Assembly (NCBI RefSeq): GCF_000022205.1
Contig: NC_012030.1
Coordinates: 186,001 to 250,000, forward strand
Length of the DNA: 64,000 nucleotides
Source of the DNA: Halorubrum lacusprofundi ATCC 49239
GTDB taxonomy: Archaea > Halobacteriota > Halobacteria > Halobacteriales > Haloferacaceae
Direction of reading: 5' to 3'
Shown in pieces: positions 35,456 to 44,151 of this stretch (the first letter of the stretch is position 1; every line of letters starts with the position of its first letter). Position numbers and translations under genes: made by a program. The notes beneath the pieces are model-generated. The model worked only from the letters and a program-made list of their open reading frames with translations, was not told the DNA's origin and ran no database searches.

Positions 35456-36463
35456 TTACCGCCCCACCGCGACGGTGACGGCCTCGTCGTACCGTTCCTT
35501 CTCCGCGAGCAGTTCGTGGTCGCGACCGCCGGCGATGGCGCTCGCCTCCGCGATACCCGGCCAGCCGATGAGTTCCTTCGAGCGCGACGGCGTCGGCCCT
35601 TCGAACTCCTCGAGGTCCTCCTTCTCGAAGAGGACGACGCCGAGGTCGAGTTCCTGGGCGGCCTCGTACAGGCCGTCTTCGCCCGCTTTGCGCGTGCCGG
35701 TGGCGACGAAGTCGACGTCGTCGAAGTCCAGTCCTTCCGCGGTCAGCGCGCGGTCCCAGGCGTCGACGACCTGCTCCGTGTCGACGCCCGAGACGGTCCC
35801 GGTGCCGAGGACGACGCCGTCGTCGCCGTTGCGCTTGAGGACGGTGACGTCGTCGCCGACGAGCACCGCTTTCGGGCCGTCGAGGCGCGCAACCGGTCCG
35901 AGTCCGTCGTCGAGGACCGCCAGGTTCGTCGCGACGGTCGAATCGCCGTTCACGACGTGCGAGTCGAGCGCTTTCGCTTTGCTCTCCACGCCCTGTTTGC
36001 CCGCGGCTTCGCTCGCGGTCGTCATCGCCGGCACAGCCCCCATCGACGCGAGGTCGTCCGCGACCTGGTTCGCGCCGTGATGCCCGCCAGTGATCGGGAT
36101 CGCCCACGTCAACGCTTCGTCGACGACCACGACCGCCGGATCCTCCCACTTGTCGTCGAGCAACCCGGCGGTCTTCCGCATCACGATACCGCTCGCCATC
36201 AGGGCGAGGAAGCAGTCGTACTCGCCCCAGTGTTGCTCGAACACGTCGCTCTCGTACTCGATGAGGTCGATGCTCGAATACCGGTCGGCGAGCTCGGCCT
36301 CGACGTCCTCCGCGGTCTCCCACTTGCGTTCGAAGCTGATTATCGCGATCTCCTCGGCGACCTCGCCGTCGGAGTCCGGGGTCGAGCAGTGGCCCCCCGA
36401 GTCGTCGTTCGAACTGGTCGAATCGCTCGATGCGTCCGTCGTGGTGTCGTCGTCCGTGCTCAT
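35456..36463 (-). CDS. cbiG: Cobalt-precorrin-5A hydrolase CbiG
   Basis: A 335-residue protein. Three regions follow family order: EIAIISFERKWETAEDVEAEL (N), LALMASGIVMRKTAGLLDDK with VVVDEALTWAIPITGGHHGAN (middle), and GTGTVSGVDTEQVVDAWDRAL (C-terminal). CbiG opens the delta-lactone formed during ring contraction and releases acetaldehyde. The first 35 residues are an acidic low-complexity leader. It starts 6 bases after cbiF ends. Confidence 0.93.
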   Translation of the reverse strand: MSTDDDTTTDASSDSTSSNDDSGGHCSTPDSDGEVAEEIAIISFERKWETAEDVEAELADRYSSIDLIEYESDVFEQHWGEYDCFLALMASGIVMRKTAGLLDDKWEDPAVVVVDEALTWAIPITGGHHGANQVADDLASMGAVPAMTTASEAAGKQGVESKAKALDSHVVNGDSTVATNLAVLDDGLGPVARLDGPKAVLVGDDVTVLKRNGDDGVVLGTGTVSGVDTEQVVDAWDRALTAEGLDFDDVDFVATGTRKAGEDGLYEAAQELDLGVVLFEKEDLEEFEGPTPSRSKELIGWPGIAEASAIAGGRDHELLAEKERYDEAVTVAVGR

Positions 36464-36469
36464 GAGTAC

Positions 36470-37342
36470 TCAGTCGTCGGCCTCGCTCGCGCTGTCCGTA
36501 TCCGAACCGTTCGCCCAGTCGCCGTAGAGGTACGAGCGCTCGTAGCCCGCCTTCCGCGCCGCCGGCCCGATGACGACCATCGCCGAGGCGCGATACCCGG
36601 CATCGTCGAGGCGGTCGCCGATGGTGTCAACGGTGCCTTCGATGACGTCCTCGTCCGGCCAGGACGCGTGGTAGACGACCGCGACGGGCGTGTCCGGGTC
36701 CGCGCCGTCTTCGACGAGGCGGTCCATCGTCTCCGCGACCGCGTGCGTGCCGAGGTAGATGCAGACGGTGACGTCGCCCTTCTCGACGAAGTCGGAGATG
36801 TGGTCGTTTTCGGAGTCGAGCGTCTTCCCCTGCGGGCGCGTGAACGCGACGTGGTTCGCGACGCCGTTCAGCGTCAACTGCGTCCGCAGGGTCGCACTCG
36901 CGGCGAACGCGGACGTGACCCCGGGGACGATGTAGGTGGGGACGTCCTCGTGTTCGAGCGCGTCCATCTGCTCTACGGCGGCACCGTAGATGGCGGGATC
37001 GCCGCTGTGCAATCGCACGACGTCCCGACCGTCCTCGTAGGCGTCGCGCATCAGCGGGACGAGTTCCTCGAGGTCCTTCCCGACGCTGTTGACCTGTTCG
37101 GCGTCGTCGCAGTACGCGTCCAGCAGTTCGCTGTTGACGAGCGACCCGGCGTGCACGACGAGGTCGGCCGTCTCGACGAGTTCCTTGCCGGTGACGGTGA
37201 GGAGGCCGGGGTCGCCGGGGCCAGCGCCGATGAAGGGAATGCCATCCTGGATTTCGCCGGCGGTCTGTTCGGCGATCCGAGGGTCGCGTTCCTCGGCACG
37301 TGCGTCCGCCGCGGCGTCGATGGCATCCTGTGGGTCCGTCAT
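36470..37342 (-). CDS. cbiF: Cobalt-precorrin-4 C11-methyltransferase CbiF
   Basis: A 290-residue tetrapyrrole methylase: IPFIGAGPGDPGLLTVTGK near residue 36, VVRLHSGDPAIYGAAVEQ near residue 110, YIVPGVTSAFAASATL near residue 135 and the CbiF/CobM signature TRPQGKT. ATG 37342 overlaps the cbiL stop as ATGA, which is why it is preferred over 37375. It adds the C11 methyl. Confidence 0.93.
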   Translation of the reverse strand: MTDPQDAIDAAADARAEERDPRIAEQTAGEIQDGIPFIGAGPGDPGLLTVTGKELVETADLVVHAGSLVNSELLDAYCDDAEQVNSVGKDLEELVPLMRDAYEDGRDVVRLHSGDPAIYGAAVEQMDALEHEDVPTYIVPGVTSAFAASATLRTQLTLNGVANHVAFTRPQGKTLDSENDHISDFVEKGDVTVCIYLGTHAVAETMDRLVEDGADPDTPVAVVYHASWPDEDVIEGTVDTIGDRLDDAGYRASAMVVIGPAARKAGYERSYLYGDWANGSDTDSASEADD

Positions 37343-38208
37343 TCGACCGAACCCTCCACGGGGTCGTCCCCGCACGATTCGGCGACGGCTCGTTCGGTTC
37401 GCTCAGCCGCGGATGGCCCAGCTTCGGCTGGGTCCGCGCTCGACTCCCCGTCCCGGGACTCGGGGCGGTCGTCCCCGGTCGAGTCCGGTTCGCCCCTCGC
37501 GCGCTCTGTGTCCTCGCCGGCCGTCTCCGCGAACGTCGCGGTCGCGGGCTCGTCGTCGAGCCCTCGCTTCTCGGCGTACGCGAGCGTGTAGTAGTCGCGG
37601 TCGACGACCTCGCTCGGGTCGCTTGTGACGACCGTCTCGCCGTGCTCCATGTAGAGTCGACGACCGTACGTGACGTCGTAGCCGGCGTCGACGAGGCCCT
37701 CGTGGGTCGCGGGGACGTCCGTGACCTTGAACAGGATCATGCGGTCGGGGCCAGTGGGTGCGTGGCCGCGGGCGGCCTCGTGGAGTGCGAGGCTCGCACC
37801 GGCCGCGACCTCGACGCCGAGAGCGGTCGTGAACGCGGTGACGGCACTCACGCCCGGGACGACCTCGAGGTCGACCTCGGGATGGAAGGCGTCGAACGTC
37901 CGTCTGAGGTGCCCGAACGTGGAGTAGACGTTCGGGTCGCCGAGGGTGACGAACGCGACGTCGCCGTCACAGGCTCGCGGTGCGATCTCGCTCGCCGCGG
38001 CCTTCCAGGCGCGACGGAGTTCGTCCGCGTCCCGCGTCATCGGGAAGTCGAGGTCGCCGATCCGGGATTCGGGGACGTGCTCGGTCGCGACGGTCCGGGA
38101 GAGCCGCCCGGGCGAGTACACGACGTCCGCGGTCTCGAGGACTCGCTGACCGCGGACGGTGACGAGGTCGGCGTCGCCGGGGCCAAGGCCGACGCCGTAC
38201 AGCGTCAT
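37339..38208 (-). CDS. cbiL: Cobalt-factor II C20-methyltransferase CbiL
   Basis: A 289-residue protein. LYGVGLGPGDADLVTVRGQR at the N-terminus, FVTLGDPNVYSTFGHL near residue 90 and EVVPGVSAVTAFTTALG near residue 117 identify CbiL. A C-terminal ~70-residue acidic tail without family similarity is probably a halophilic extension. It methylates C20, the first methylation after cobalt insertion. Overlaps cbiT upstream and cbiF downstream by 4 bases each. Confidence 0.93.
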   Translation of the reverse strand: MTLYGVGLGPGDADLVTVRGQRVLETADVVYSPGRLSRTVATEHVPESRIGDLDFPMTRDADELRRAWKAAASEIAPRACDGDVAFVTLGDPNVYSTFGHLRRTFDAFHPEVDLEVVPGVSAVTAFTTALGVEVAAGASLALHEAARGHAPTGPDRMILFKVTDVPATHEGLVDAGYDVTYGRRLYMEHGETVVTSDPSEVVDRDYYTLAYAEKRGLDDEPATATFAETAGEDTERARGEPDSTGDDRPESRDGESSADPAEAGPSAAERTERAVAESCGDDPVEGSVE

Positions 38209-38840
38209 CGGTCGTCACCTCCGGCATCGAGTCTCGACGCGTTCGCGCGACCGCCGTCGGTCGCGACGTCGTCGTCGACGTGGAGGTCGTTCGCGGTGGC
38301 CTCGGTGCCGCCGACGAGCATGTAGACGGGGTTCTGGGAGTCGAAGCTGGTGGCGCCCGCGAGTTCGTAGCCGTGACTCACCTGGAACTGGACGACCTCG
38401 TCGAGGAGGTCGCGTTCGCGGAACGCTTCGGTTGCGGCGCCGGCGACCTCGAGTCGCGAGACGTTCATGACGACGCGGTCGACGTCGTGAGCCCCAACGT
38501 GGTCGAGGATCGCTTCGTAGTTCCGACTTCCGCCGAGGAAGAGGGCGTCGGCGTCCTCGGGGAGCCCGGCTGGTGCTTCGGTCTCCCGGAGGGTGACGTC
38601 GGCGCTGGTGTCGTTCGCGGCGAGGTTCTTCCGCGTGACTGCGAGGCGTTCGGGTTTTCGTTCGAGTGCTGTGACGCGGCCGGCACGGCGTGCGGCGTCG
38701 ATGGTGACGGCGCCGGTGCAGGAGCCGACCTCGACGAAGTGGTCGTCGGGCGCGAGGTCGAGTTTGCCCTGGAGGACGGCCCTGACTTCGGATTTGGTGG
38801 GGCCGGCTTTCGCGTCGTGTGGGAGCGAGACGTTCGACAT
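38205..38840 (-). CDS. cbiT: Cobalt-precorrin-6B C15-methyltransferase (decarboxylating) CbiT
   Basis: A 211-residue class I SAM methyltransferase. PHDAKAGPTKSEVRAVLQGKL (split for length after SEV) is the CbiT start; HFVEVGSCTGAVTIDAAR holds the SAM-binding glycine-rich loop. VFLGGSRN-like text appears as LFLGGSRNYEAIL. It methylates C15 and decarboxylates the C12 acetate. ATG 38840 (MSNVSLPHDAK) fits family starts better than 38873. It is the first gene of the minus-strand cob operon and carries an upstream palindrome. Confidence 0.92.
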   Translation of the reverse strand: MSNVSLPHDAKAGPTKSEVRAVLQGKLDLAPDDHFVEVGSCTGAVTIDAARRAGRVTALERKPERLAVTRKNLAANDTSADVTLRETEAPAGLPEDADALFLGGSRNYEAILDHVGAHDVDRVVMNVSRLEVAGAATEAFRERDLLDEVVQFQVSHGYELAGATSFDSQNPVYMLVGGTEATANDLHVDDDVATDGGRANASRLDAGGDDR

Positions 38841-38874
38841 CGACGGAGACAAGCCACTTAGGACACAAAACAAT

Positions 38875-38893
38875 TTTGGTTGAGCTAACCAAA
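38875..38893. promoter_or_regulatory. Palindrome upstream of the cbiT operon
   Basis: TTTGGTT GAGCT AACCAAA is a perfect 7-base inverted repeat 35-53 bases before the cbiT ATG (38840). The position suits an operator or activator site for the cob operon. A partial match (TTTGGTAAAGCT) lies before cbtB at 28015-28026. No cobalamin riboswitch-like structure was recognised here. Confidence 0.5.
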
Positions 38894-38996
38894 GTATGGT
38901 TGGGTAGTGGACGCACGGGCGTCAGAAGTGAAAGTACAGGAAACTTTTGACGTACGTTTAAGCCCTCCAACACCAAGTTCTAGGTGTATTCACGCC

Positions 38997-39146
38997 ATGC
39001 CCCGAACGATCGTCCTGGACGACGACCTCGCGGAACGCCTCGAAACCCACCTCGAAGAGAGCCAGACGATACCGGAATTCGTCGAGGAACTGGTGTCGAT
39101 GTACGAGGCCGACGGCACGTTCCTCCAGGAAGGCTACTCCGAGTAA
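38997..39146 (+). CDS. Small RHH/antitoxin-like protein (DUF7557-like)
   Basis: A 49-residue protein: MPRTIVLDDDLAERLETHLE then ESQTIPEFVEELVSMYEADG. A short beta strand followed by two helices is the CopG/ribbon-helix-helix pattern of many haloarchaeal small antitoxin-like proteins. A TATA-like GTTTAAG lies near 38957. No toxin gene follows, so it may be a stand-alone regulator. Confidence 0.7.
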   Translation: MPRTIVLDDDLAERLETHLEESQTIPEFVEELVSMYEADGTFLQEGYSE

Positions 39147-39245
39147 GTCGAGTCCGCGGGACCGTCCCACAGAGTACCAGGTCCCGGCGAGAGCGACTGC
39201 CAGACGACCGGACGGTACGAACGACGAGTAGCGTCAGCGCCGACC

Positions 39246-39341
39246 CTCGAGAGTACACGAGCGTACTCGCTGGACTTCTTCGGGCGTTTCGATCTTCGCG
39301 AAGGTCTTGCTCTCGAGAGTACACGAGCGTACTCGCTGGAC
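39246..39341 (+). repeat. Two 30-bp direct repeats with internal hairpin
   Basis: The same 30 bases occur at 39246-39275 and 39312-39341. Each contains GAGTAC-ACGAGC-GTACTC, a perfect 6-base stem. They lie in the gap between the RHH-like gene and uspA. They may be protein-binding sites or transcription-termination hairpins. Confidence 0.65.
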
Positions 39342-39376
39342 GATCACAATCCGCGTAGTGGACGACGGTCGCGTTC

Positions 39377-39844
39377 TCACCGCACGACCGTCACCGGACA
39401 CGACGCCATCTCCACGAGGTCCTTCGCGACGCTCCCGAGCAACCGTTCGACGCGCTCGGACTTCCCGCGATGCCCGACGAACACGCCGTCGAAGTCGTCC
39501 GTCGCCGCGAACGAAGCGATCTCCGTCGCCGGCGACCCGTACAGCAACTCCGACTCCACTGTAACTCCCAGTTCCGTCGCCAGCGACCGCGCGCTCTCCA
39601 GTACTCGCTCGCCACGTTTCTCCGCGTCCTCGACGGTGGCGACGATGCGGTCGCTCACGTCCCCGATCCCCGAGACCGGGTCGCTACTGGGCTCCTCGAA
39701 CACGTCCGGGTTGACGACGTGCACGAGCGTCACCGCGCCCGAGTCGTCCGCGAGCCGCGCGGCGTGTTCCAGCGCGTGCTCGCTCTCCGCGGACCCATCG
39801 ACGGCGACGACGAACCGGAGGCCGTCCGTTCTCGAATCGGTCAT
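39377..39844 (-). CDS. Universal stress protein UspA
   Basis: A 155-residue Usp-fold protein. FVVAVDGSAESEHALEHA at the start and GHRGKSERVERLLGSVAKDLVEMASCPVTVVR at the end (GHRG...GS...PVTVV) form the ATP-binding signature of UspA-like proteins. These proteins bind nucleotides and act in stress adaptation. Its ATG overlaps the stop of an upstream 36-residue Cys-rich frame, so expression of the two is coupled. Confidence 0.9.
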   Translation of the reverse strand: MTDSRTDGLRFVVAVDGSAESEHALEHAARLADDSGAVTLVHVVNPDVFEEPSSDPVSGIGDVSDRIVATVEDAEKRGERVLESARSLATELGVTVESELLYGSPATEIASFAATDDFDGVFVGHRGKSERVERLLGSVAKDLVEMASCPVTVVR

Positions 39845-39951
39845 AGGCGCTCACGACACCTCCGTTCCAGACACCGGTAACCGCACACCTCCGGGGACTC
39901 GATACACCGGAAGCGCTGGCACTCGGTCCGTTCAGGGTGCTCTCCAGGCAT
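39841..39951 (-). CDS. 36-residue Cys-rich micro-protein coupled to uspA
   Basis: From ATG 39951 the frame reads MPGEHPERTECQRFRCIES and PEVCGYRCLERRCRERL. Five cysteines are spaced C-x4-C, C-x3-C and C. The TGA overlaps the uspA ATG (ATGA), the same coupling used throughout this window by real gene pairs. A small zinc-binding or redox-active protein is likely. No named family was recognised. Confidence 0.6.
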   Translation of the reverse strand: MPGEHPERTECQRFRCIESPEVCGYRCLERRCRERL

Positions 39952-40075
39952 ACCTTCGGGATTGGTCGCGCAGCGGCTTAGTGGTACAGTATCGTCGAAG
40001 GAACACGACCGGAATCCCCCCGTTCCCTCGGTCGCGTCGATTGCGTCCCCTCCGTCGGTCGCGTCGTTCTCGCCG

Positions 40076-40414
40076 TCAGTCGACGAGGGCCTGGACGGAC
40101 CCATGACAGGACCGGATCGTGTTCGTCGGCGGGTCGTAGTCCACGAGGCCGGCCTCGTCGAGTATCGGGAGGTGTCGGTGGTGGAGCGCAACGGAGCACG
40201 CGTCCACGCAGGCGACGTCCGCCTCCGGATCGGACTCGATACCGTAGGCGAGCGTTTCGAGCGAGGTGGGCGTCGATGTGTCATCGAGCACGGCCAGCGC
40301 CGTTCGCCGTACCGGATCGGCGAACACTCGATAGAGCTGGTCGTCGGTGATACCGGACGACGAGCCGTCTTCGAGTGCCGATTCGGCGATCGATTTCGAC
40401 GTTTTACCGTTCAT
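40076..40414 (-). CDS. DUF7344-type winged-helix regulator
   Basis: A 112-residue protein. LYRVFADPVRRTALAVLDD and CSVALHHRHLPILDEAGLVDYDPPTN match the DUF7344 winged-helix pattern seen elsewhere in this window. Two cysteines (VACVDAC) precede the HHRHLP motif. Probably a small transcription factor; it is encoded divergently from the large sensor gene 225 bases away. Confidence 0.75.
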   Translation of the reverse strand: MNGKTSKSIAESALEDGSSSGITDDQLYRVFADPVRRTALAVLDDTSTPTSLETLAYGIESDPEADVACVDACSVALHHRHLPILDEAGLVDYDPPTNTIRSCHGSVQALVD

Positions 40415-40639
40415 GATGATGGGTTCGAGCTGACCTGCCCGTACCTACCATGGGAGGCTGTACCAGGTAAGTTCGGTCTAGAAGTCGTTAGGGTGGTCTT
40501 GGACGAGGTAGGGCCGCTCGAACGGCGTTCTGGTGCCATTACGGGCCCGTATGCCGTCCATGTGGTTGTCAGCTCCCCGCCCCGATTGGCTCCGCCGGCG
40601 GAGTCTTCATATCTCTGGACGCGTTACGGAGTCGTCTAG

Positions 40640-43624
40640 ATGGGGGACTTGACGGCTGCACTCCGCGAGACGCTCGACACGTTCGCGCCCGACGGGACGC
40701 CGCTGACGACGAGCGAGGTGGCTGAGGCACTCGACCTCGGTCGACGGAGCACGTACGACAGACTGGACCGACTCGTGGACGCCGATGAACTACGCACGAA
40801 GAAGGTCGGCGCGAGCGCGCGCGTCTGGTGGCGGAACGACACAGGTGACGCCGCTCTACCTGACGCTAAAATCGCTGACGCCTCGACGAACGGAGCCAGT
40901 ACCGATGCGGGAGCGGGTGCGGTCGAGAATCCCCCGCTCGTGGACGTGCTCGAGTCCTCGCCGACCGGCGTGGCGGCGTTCGCGGACGACGGCACGTGCG
41001 CGACCGCCAACGAGCAGTTCCGGACGCTGTTCGGGCTCGACGGCGACGTCTCGCTCGAGGCTCTCGAAGCGGTGCCGTTGACCGACCACGACGGTGACGT
41101 GATCGGCGCCGCCGACCGACCGGTTCGTCGAGTTCGTAGGACGAACCGTCCGGTCGTCGACGAGCACGTACGCGTCGACACCGACGACGGGCATCGATGG
41201 GTGTCGATGACTGTACAGGAGTCCGACGACGGAGTCGTCGTCACGGCGTCGGACGTGACGGGCGTCGTCGAACGGTCGCGTCGACTGCGACGGGAGCGTG
41301 ACGCTGTCGCGGCCGAGCTATCGGAGTTCGCGTCCCACGCGGTCGACAGCCGACTGAAGCTGGACGAAGACGGGACGGTGCTGTCCGTCGACGACCGTGC
41401 CGCGGCACTCCTCGAACCGGACGTGGTAGAACTCGTCGGTGCGTCGACGAGCGAGGCGTTCGATGCACTCAGGGGCGCAAGCGCGATCGTCGACGCGGCG
41501 CTCGAGTCGGAGTCGAAGCAGACGGGCGACTGTCGGCACGGCGACCGCGACGCGTGGTTCGAGGTCGAGGCCGTCCCGACGACCTCGGGCGCGTCCGTGT
41601 TGCTCCGGGAGGTCACCGAACAGGTGGAGCACGAACGCGAACTCCAGCGGTACGTCGGCGTGGTCGACGCACTCGGCGAACCGGTGTACGAGCTCGATAG
41701 CGAAGGCCGGTTCGCGTTCGTCAACGACGCCATCACGGAGCTCTCGGGGTACTCGCGCGAGGAACTGCTCGGCGAGCACGTGTCGCTCGTGATACCGGAC
41801 GATGCCGTGGACCGCATCGAGCCGCAGATCAGCGAACTCTTGACGGAGGACGCCCCGGACCGAGTGCGCTCGGAGTACCACGTGACCACGAAGCGCGGGC
41901 ACGCAGTGCCCGTCGAGAACCGGTTGACGGTGCTCACGGACGAAGCGGGGAACGTCCGCGGGAACGCCGGCTTCGTCAGCGACATCACTGAACGCAAGGA
42001 ACGAGAGCGGGAACTGGAGCGCTACGAGCGCATCGTCGAGACGGTCGAGGACGGCATCTACGTGCTCGACCAGGAGGACCGTTTCGTCGTCGTGAACGAC
42101 GCGTTCGCGTCGATGGCTGGCGTCGACGGCGAGGATATCATCGGCCAGAAGGCGTCCATCGTCTTCGACGAGACGTTCGCGGAGCGAGTGAACGACAGGA
42201 ATGCGGCGCTGTCAGCGGACACGCTCGAGAGCGCGAAGTTCGAAGAGACGTTCGCGCCGGTCGACGGCGACCCGCTCGTGGTGGAGACGCGGTTCACGAC
42301 GTTCGCGTCCAAGGACGGGAACACCGGACGCGTCGGTGTGGTGCGGGACGTCGGGGAGCGCGTCGAGCGGGAACGACGCATCGAACGCCAGCGGGCGCGT
42401 CTCGAGGCGCTCAACGAGGTGAACGCGGTGGTTCGCGACGTCGCGACGGGAGCCATCGACGGGTCAACTCGCGAGGAGATCGAGACGATGGTCTGCAAGC
42501 GTCTCGCCGCGTCGAACGCCTACGAGTTCGCGTGGATCGGGGAGATGACTGGCGTCGACGGGTCGCTCGCCGTCCGAACCGCGGCGGGTCTCGACGACCC
42601 GGACCGCGCTTCGCTGTCGGGGATGCTCGAGGGAGTCCGTGGTCGCGGTGCGGTATCTCGTGCGGTCCGCGACCGGACGGCACAGACGGTCCAGGACGCG
42701 TCGTTGTTGCCGACGTCGGACCCATGGCGGGCGCTCGCCGCCAGGTTCGGGTTCCGGTCGGCGATGGCGATCCCGATAACGCACGACGGCCGGATGTTCG
42801 GCGTCCTGAACGTGCATACCGACCGGGAGTCCGCGTTCGCTGACGAGGAACGACGCCTCGTGGAGCACATCGGTGAGGTCGTCGGGCACGCGATCGCGGC
42901 CGTGGAGCGCAAGCGTGCGCTCGCGAGCGAAGCCGTCCTGGAACTGGACTATCGGGTGCCGAGGGCGTTCTCGTCGCTCGACGTCTCCGAGTCGCTGTCG
43001 GGCACGCTCACGTTCGACGAGACGGTGTCGACGAAGGGCGATGAGGTGCTCGTGTACGGAACGGCGTCGCCGACGGCGATGGAGTCGCTGGCGTCCCTCG
43101 TCGACGAGGTACCGTACTGGGAGTCGGTGTCGGTCGTCGACACCGACGAGGCCGGTAACTCGAAGTTCGAGTTGCACGCGAAGGAACCACCCGTGTTCTC
43201 GATGGTGACGGCACGCGGCGGGTACGTGGACGAGGTCGTGACCGTGGACGGCAACTCCAGGTTCGTGTTGCACGTGCCGCCCGGACAGGACGTCCGTGCG
43301 ATCACTGAGGGGGTGTCGGCGGCGTATCCGTCGGCGGAACTCGTCGCTCAGCGGCAGATATCTCCATCGCAGCCGTCGATGGCGAGACTCCAGGACCGTA
43401 TCGCGGAGGATCTCACGGACCGTCAGCGTGCCGCTCTGTATGCGGCGTACCACTCGGGGTTCTTCGAGTGGCCGCGAGCGGCGACCGGCGAGGACGTCGC
43501 AGAGTCGCTCGGGGTGGCACCGCCAACGTTCAACCAACACATCAGGAAGGCGGAGCGGAAGGTGTTCGAGGCGCTACTGGGGGAGGGGGGCGAGGAGTCC
43601 TCGGGTTGGACTGACACCGAGTAG
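40640..43624 (+). CDS. Multi-domain PAS/GAF sensor with HTH10 (bacterio-opsin-activator type)
   Basis: A 994-residue regulator. Order: an N-terminal HTH (LTTSEVAEALDLGRRSTYDRL, residues 20-60); PAS-like domains near 90-190 and 215-330; clear PAS domains at 335-455 (VYELDSEGRFAFVNDAI) and 460-580 (IYVLDQEDRFVVVNDAFA); a GAF domain at ~600-755 (AIPITHDGRMFGVLNVHTD); the bacterio-opsin-activator region at ~760-915; and a C-terminal HTH10 (GEDVAESLGVAPPTFNQHIRKAE). It lacks kinase or receiver domains, so the signal goes directly to DNA. The extra N-terminal HTH is less usual. Likely senses redox or light. Confidence 0.88.
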   Translation: MGDLTAALRETLDTFAPDGTPLTTSEVAEALDLGRRSTYDRLDRLVDADELRTKKVGASARVWWRNDTGDAALPDAKIADASTNGASTDAGAGAVENPPLVDVLESSPTGVAAFADDGTCATANEQFRTLFGLDGDVSLEALEAVPLTDHDGDVIGAADRPVRRVRRTNRPVVDEHVRVDTDDGHRWVSMTVQESDDGVVVTASDVTGVVERSRRLRRERDAVAAELSEFASHAVDSRLKLDEDGTVLSVDDRAAALLEPDVVELVGASTSEAFDALRGASAIVDAALESESKQTGDCRHGDRDAWFEVEAVPTTSGASVLLREVTEQVEHERELQRYVGVVDALGEPVYELDSEGRFAFVNDAITELSGYSREELLGEHVSLVIPDDAVDRIEPQISELLTEDAPDRVRSEYHVTTKRGHAVPVENRLTVLTDEAGNVRGNAGFVSDITERKERERELERYERIVETVEDGIYVLDQEDRFVVVNDAFASMAGVDGEDIIGQKASIVFDETFAERVNDRNAALSADTLESAKFEETFAPVDGDPLVVETRFTTFASKDGNTGRVGVVRDVGERVERERRIERQRARLEALNEVNAVVRDVATGAIDGSTREEIETMVCKRLAASNAYEFAWIGEMTGVDGSLAVRTAAGLDDPDRASLSGMLEGVRGRGAVSRAVRDRTAQTVQDASLLPTSDPWRALAARFGFRSAMAIPITHDGRMFGVLNVHTDRESAFADEERRLVEHIGEVVGHAIAAVERKRALASEAVLELDYRVPRAFSSLDVSESLSGTLTFDETVSTKGDEVLVYGTASPTAMESLASLVDEVPYWESVSVVDTDEAGNSKFELHAKEPPVFSMVTARGGYVDEVVTVDGNSRFVLHVPPGQDVRAITEGVSAAYPSAELVAQRQISPSQPSMARLQDRIAEDLTDRQRAALYAAYHSGFFEWPRAATGEDVAESLGVAPPTFNQHIRKAERKVFEALLGEGGEESSGWTDTE

Positions 43625-43701
43625 CCGTCGAGTTCGTCGACGGCCTTTCGCCCCGTCAGTCCGTCGTGGACTGGAGTTGGGGCGGGGCGATCCCGAGTCC
43701 G

Positions 43702-44151
43702 TCAGGGTGCGTAGGTCCCTTCGAGTCGGGCGTCGTCGAGCACGTGGCCTTCGGCGGCGTCGCGGACGTCGGTCGCCGTCGCCGAACTGGCGAGGTCGAG
43801 GTCGTCGTCGAGCGCGTACAGTTCGAACCGGTAGGTGTGTTCTCGGTCCGGCGGGTTCGGGCCGCCGTATCCGGTCTCCCCGAAGTCGTTCCGGCCTTCC
43901 TCGGCCGTCGTCGGCTCCCAGCCTTCCGGGATGTGGTCGCGGTCCGGGTCGATGTTCCAGACCACCCAGTGATCCCAGATCTTCCCGGCTGGTTCGACGG
44001 CGTCCGGGTCGTCGACGATGAGCGCCAGCGACGTTGCATCCGCTGGGCTGCCGGAGATGCGTAGTTCCGGGTTGACGTTCCGTTCCGTGTAACCGTAATC
44101 GCGCGGAATGCGCGCGCCGTGGTCGAACGCGGGACTGGTGAATTCGAGCAT
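43702..44151 (-). CDS. PEBP family (YbhB/YbcL, Raf kinase inhibitor-like) protein
   Basis: A 149-residue protein. The PEBP signature LALIVDDPDAVEPAGKIWDHWVVWNI (described in parts: DDPDAV and HWVVWNI) and GETGYGGPNPP are present. ATG 44151 (MLEFTSPAFDHGARIP) matches family starts; the GTG at 44196 would add a non-conserved leader. Prokaryotic PEBPs are small cytoplasmic proteins of unclear ligand. Confidence 0.9.
   Translation of the reverse strand: MLEFTSPAFDHGARIPRDYGYTERNVNPELRISGSPADATSLALIVDDPDAVEPAGKIWDHWVVWNIDPDRDHIPEGWEPTTAEEGRNDFGETGYGGPNPPDREHTYRFELYALDDDLDLASSATATDVRDAAEGHVLDDARLEGTYAP

Noticed and set aside
35516-37591. 691-codon plus-strand frame
   Set aside because: Antisense of cbiG and cbiF, both clearly real.
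38841-38996. Cobalamin riboswitch before the cob operon
   Set aside because: No B12-box-like conserved sequence or long structured leader; starts appear close to promoters, as in haloarchaea, which generally lack this riboswitch.
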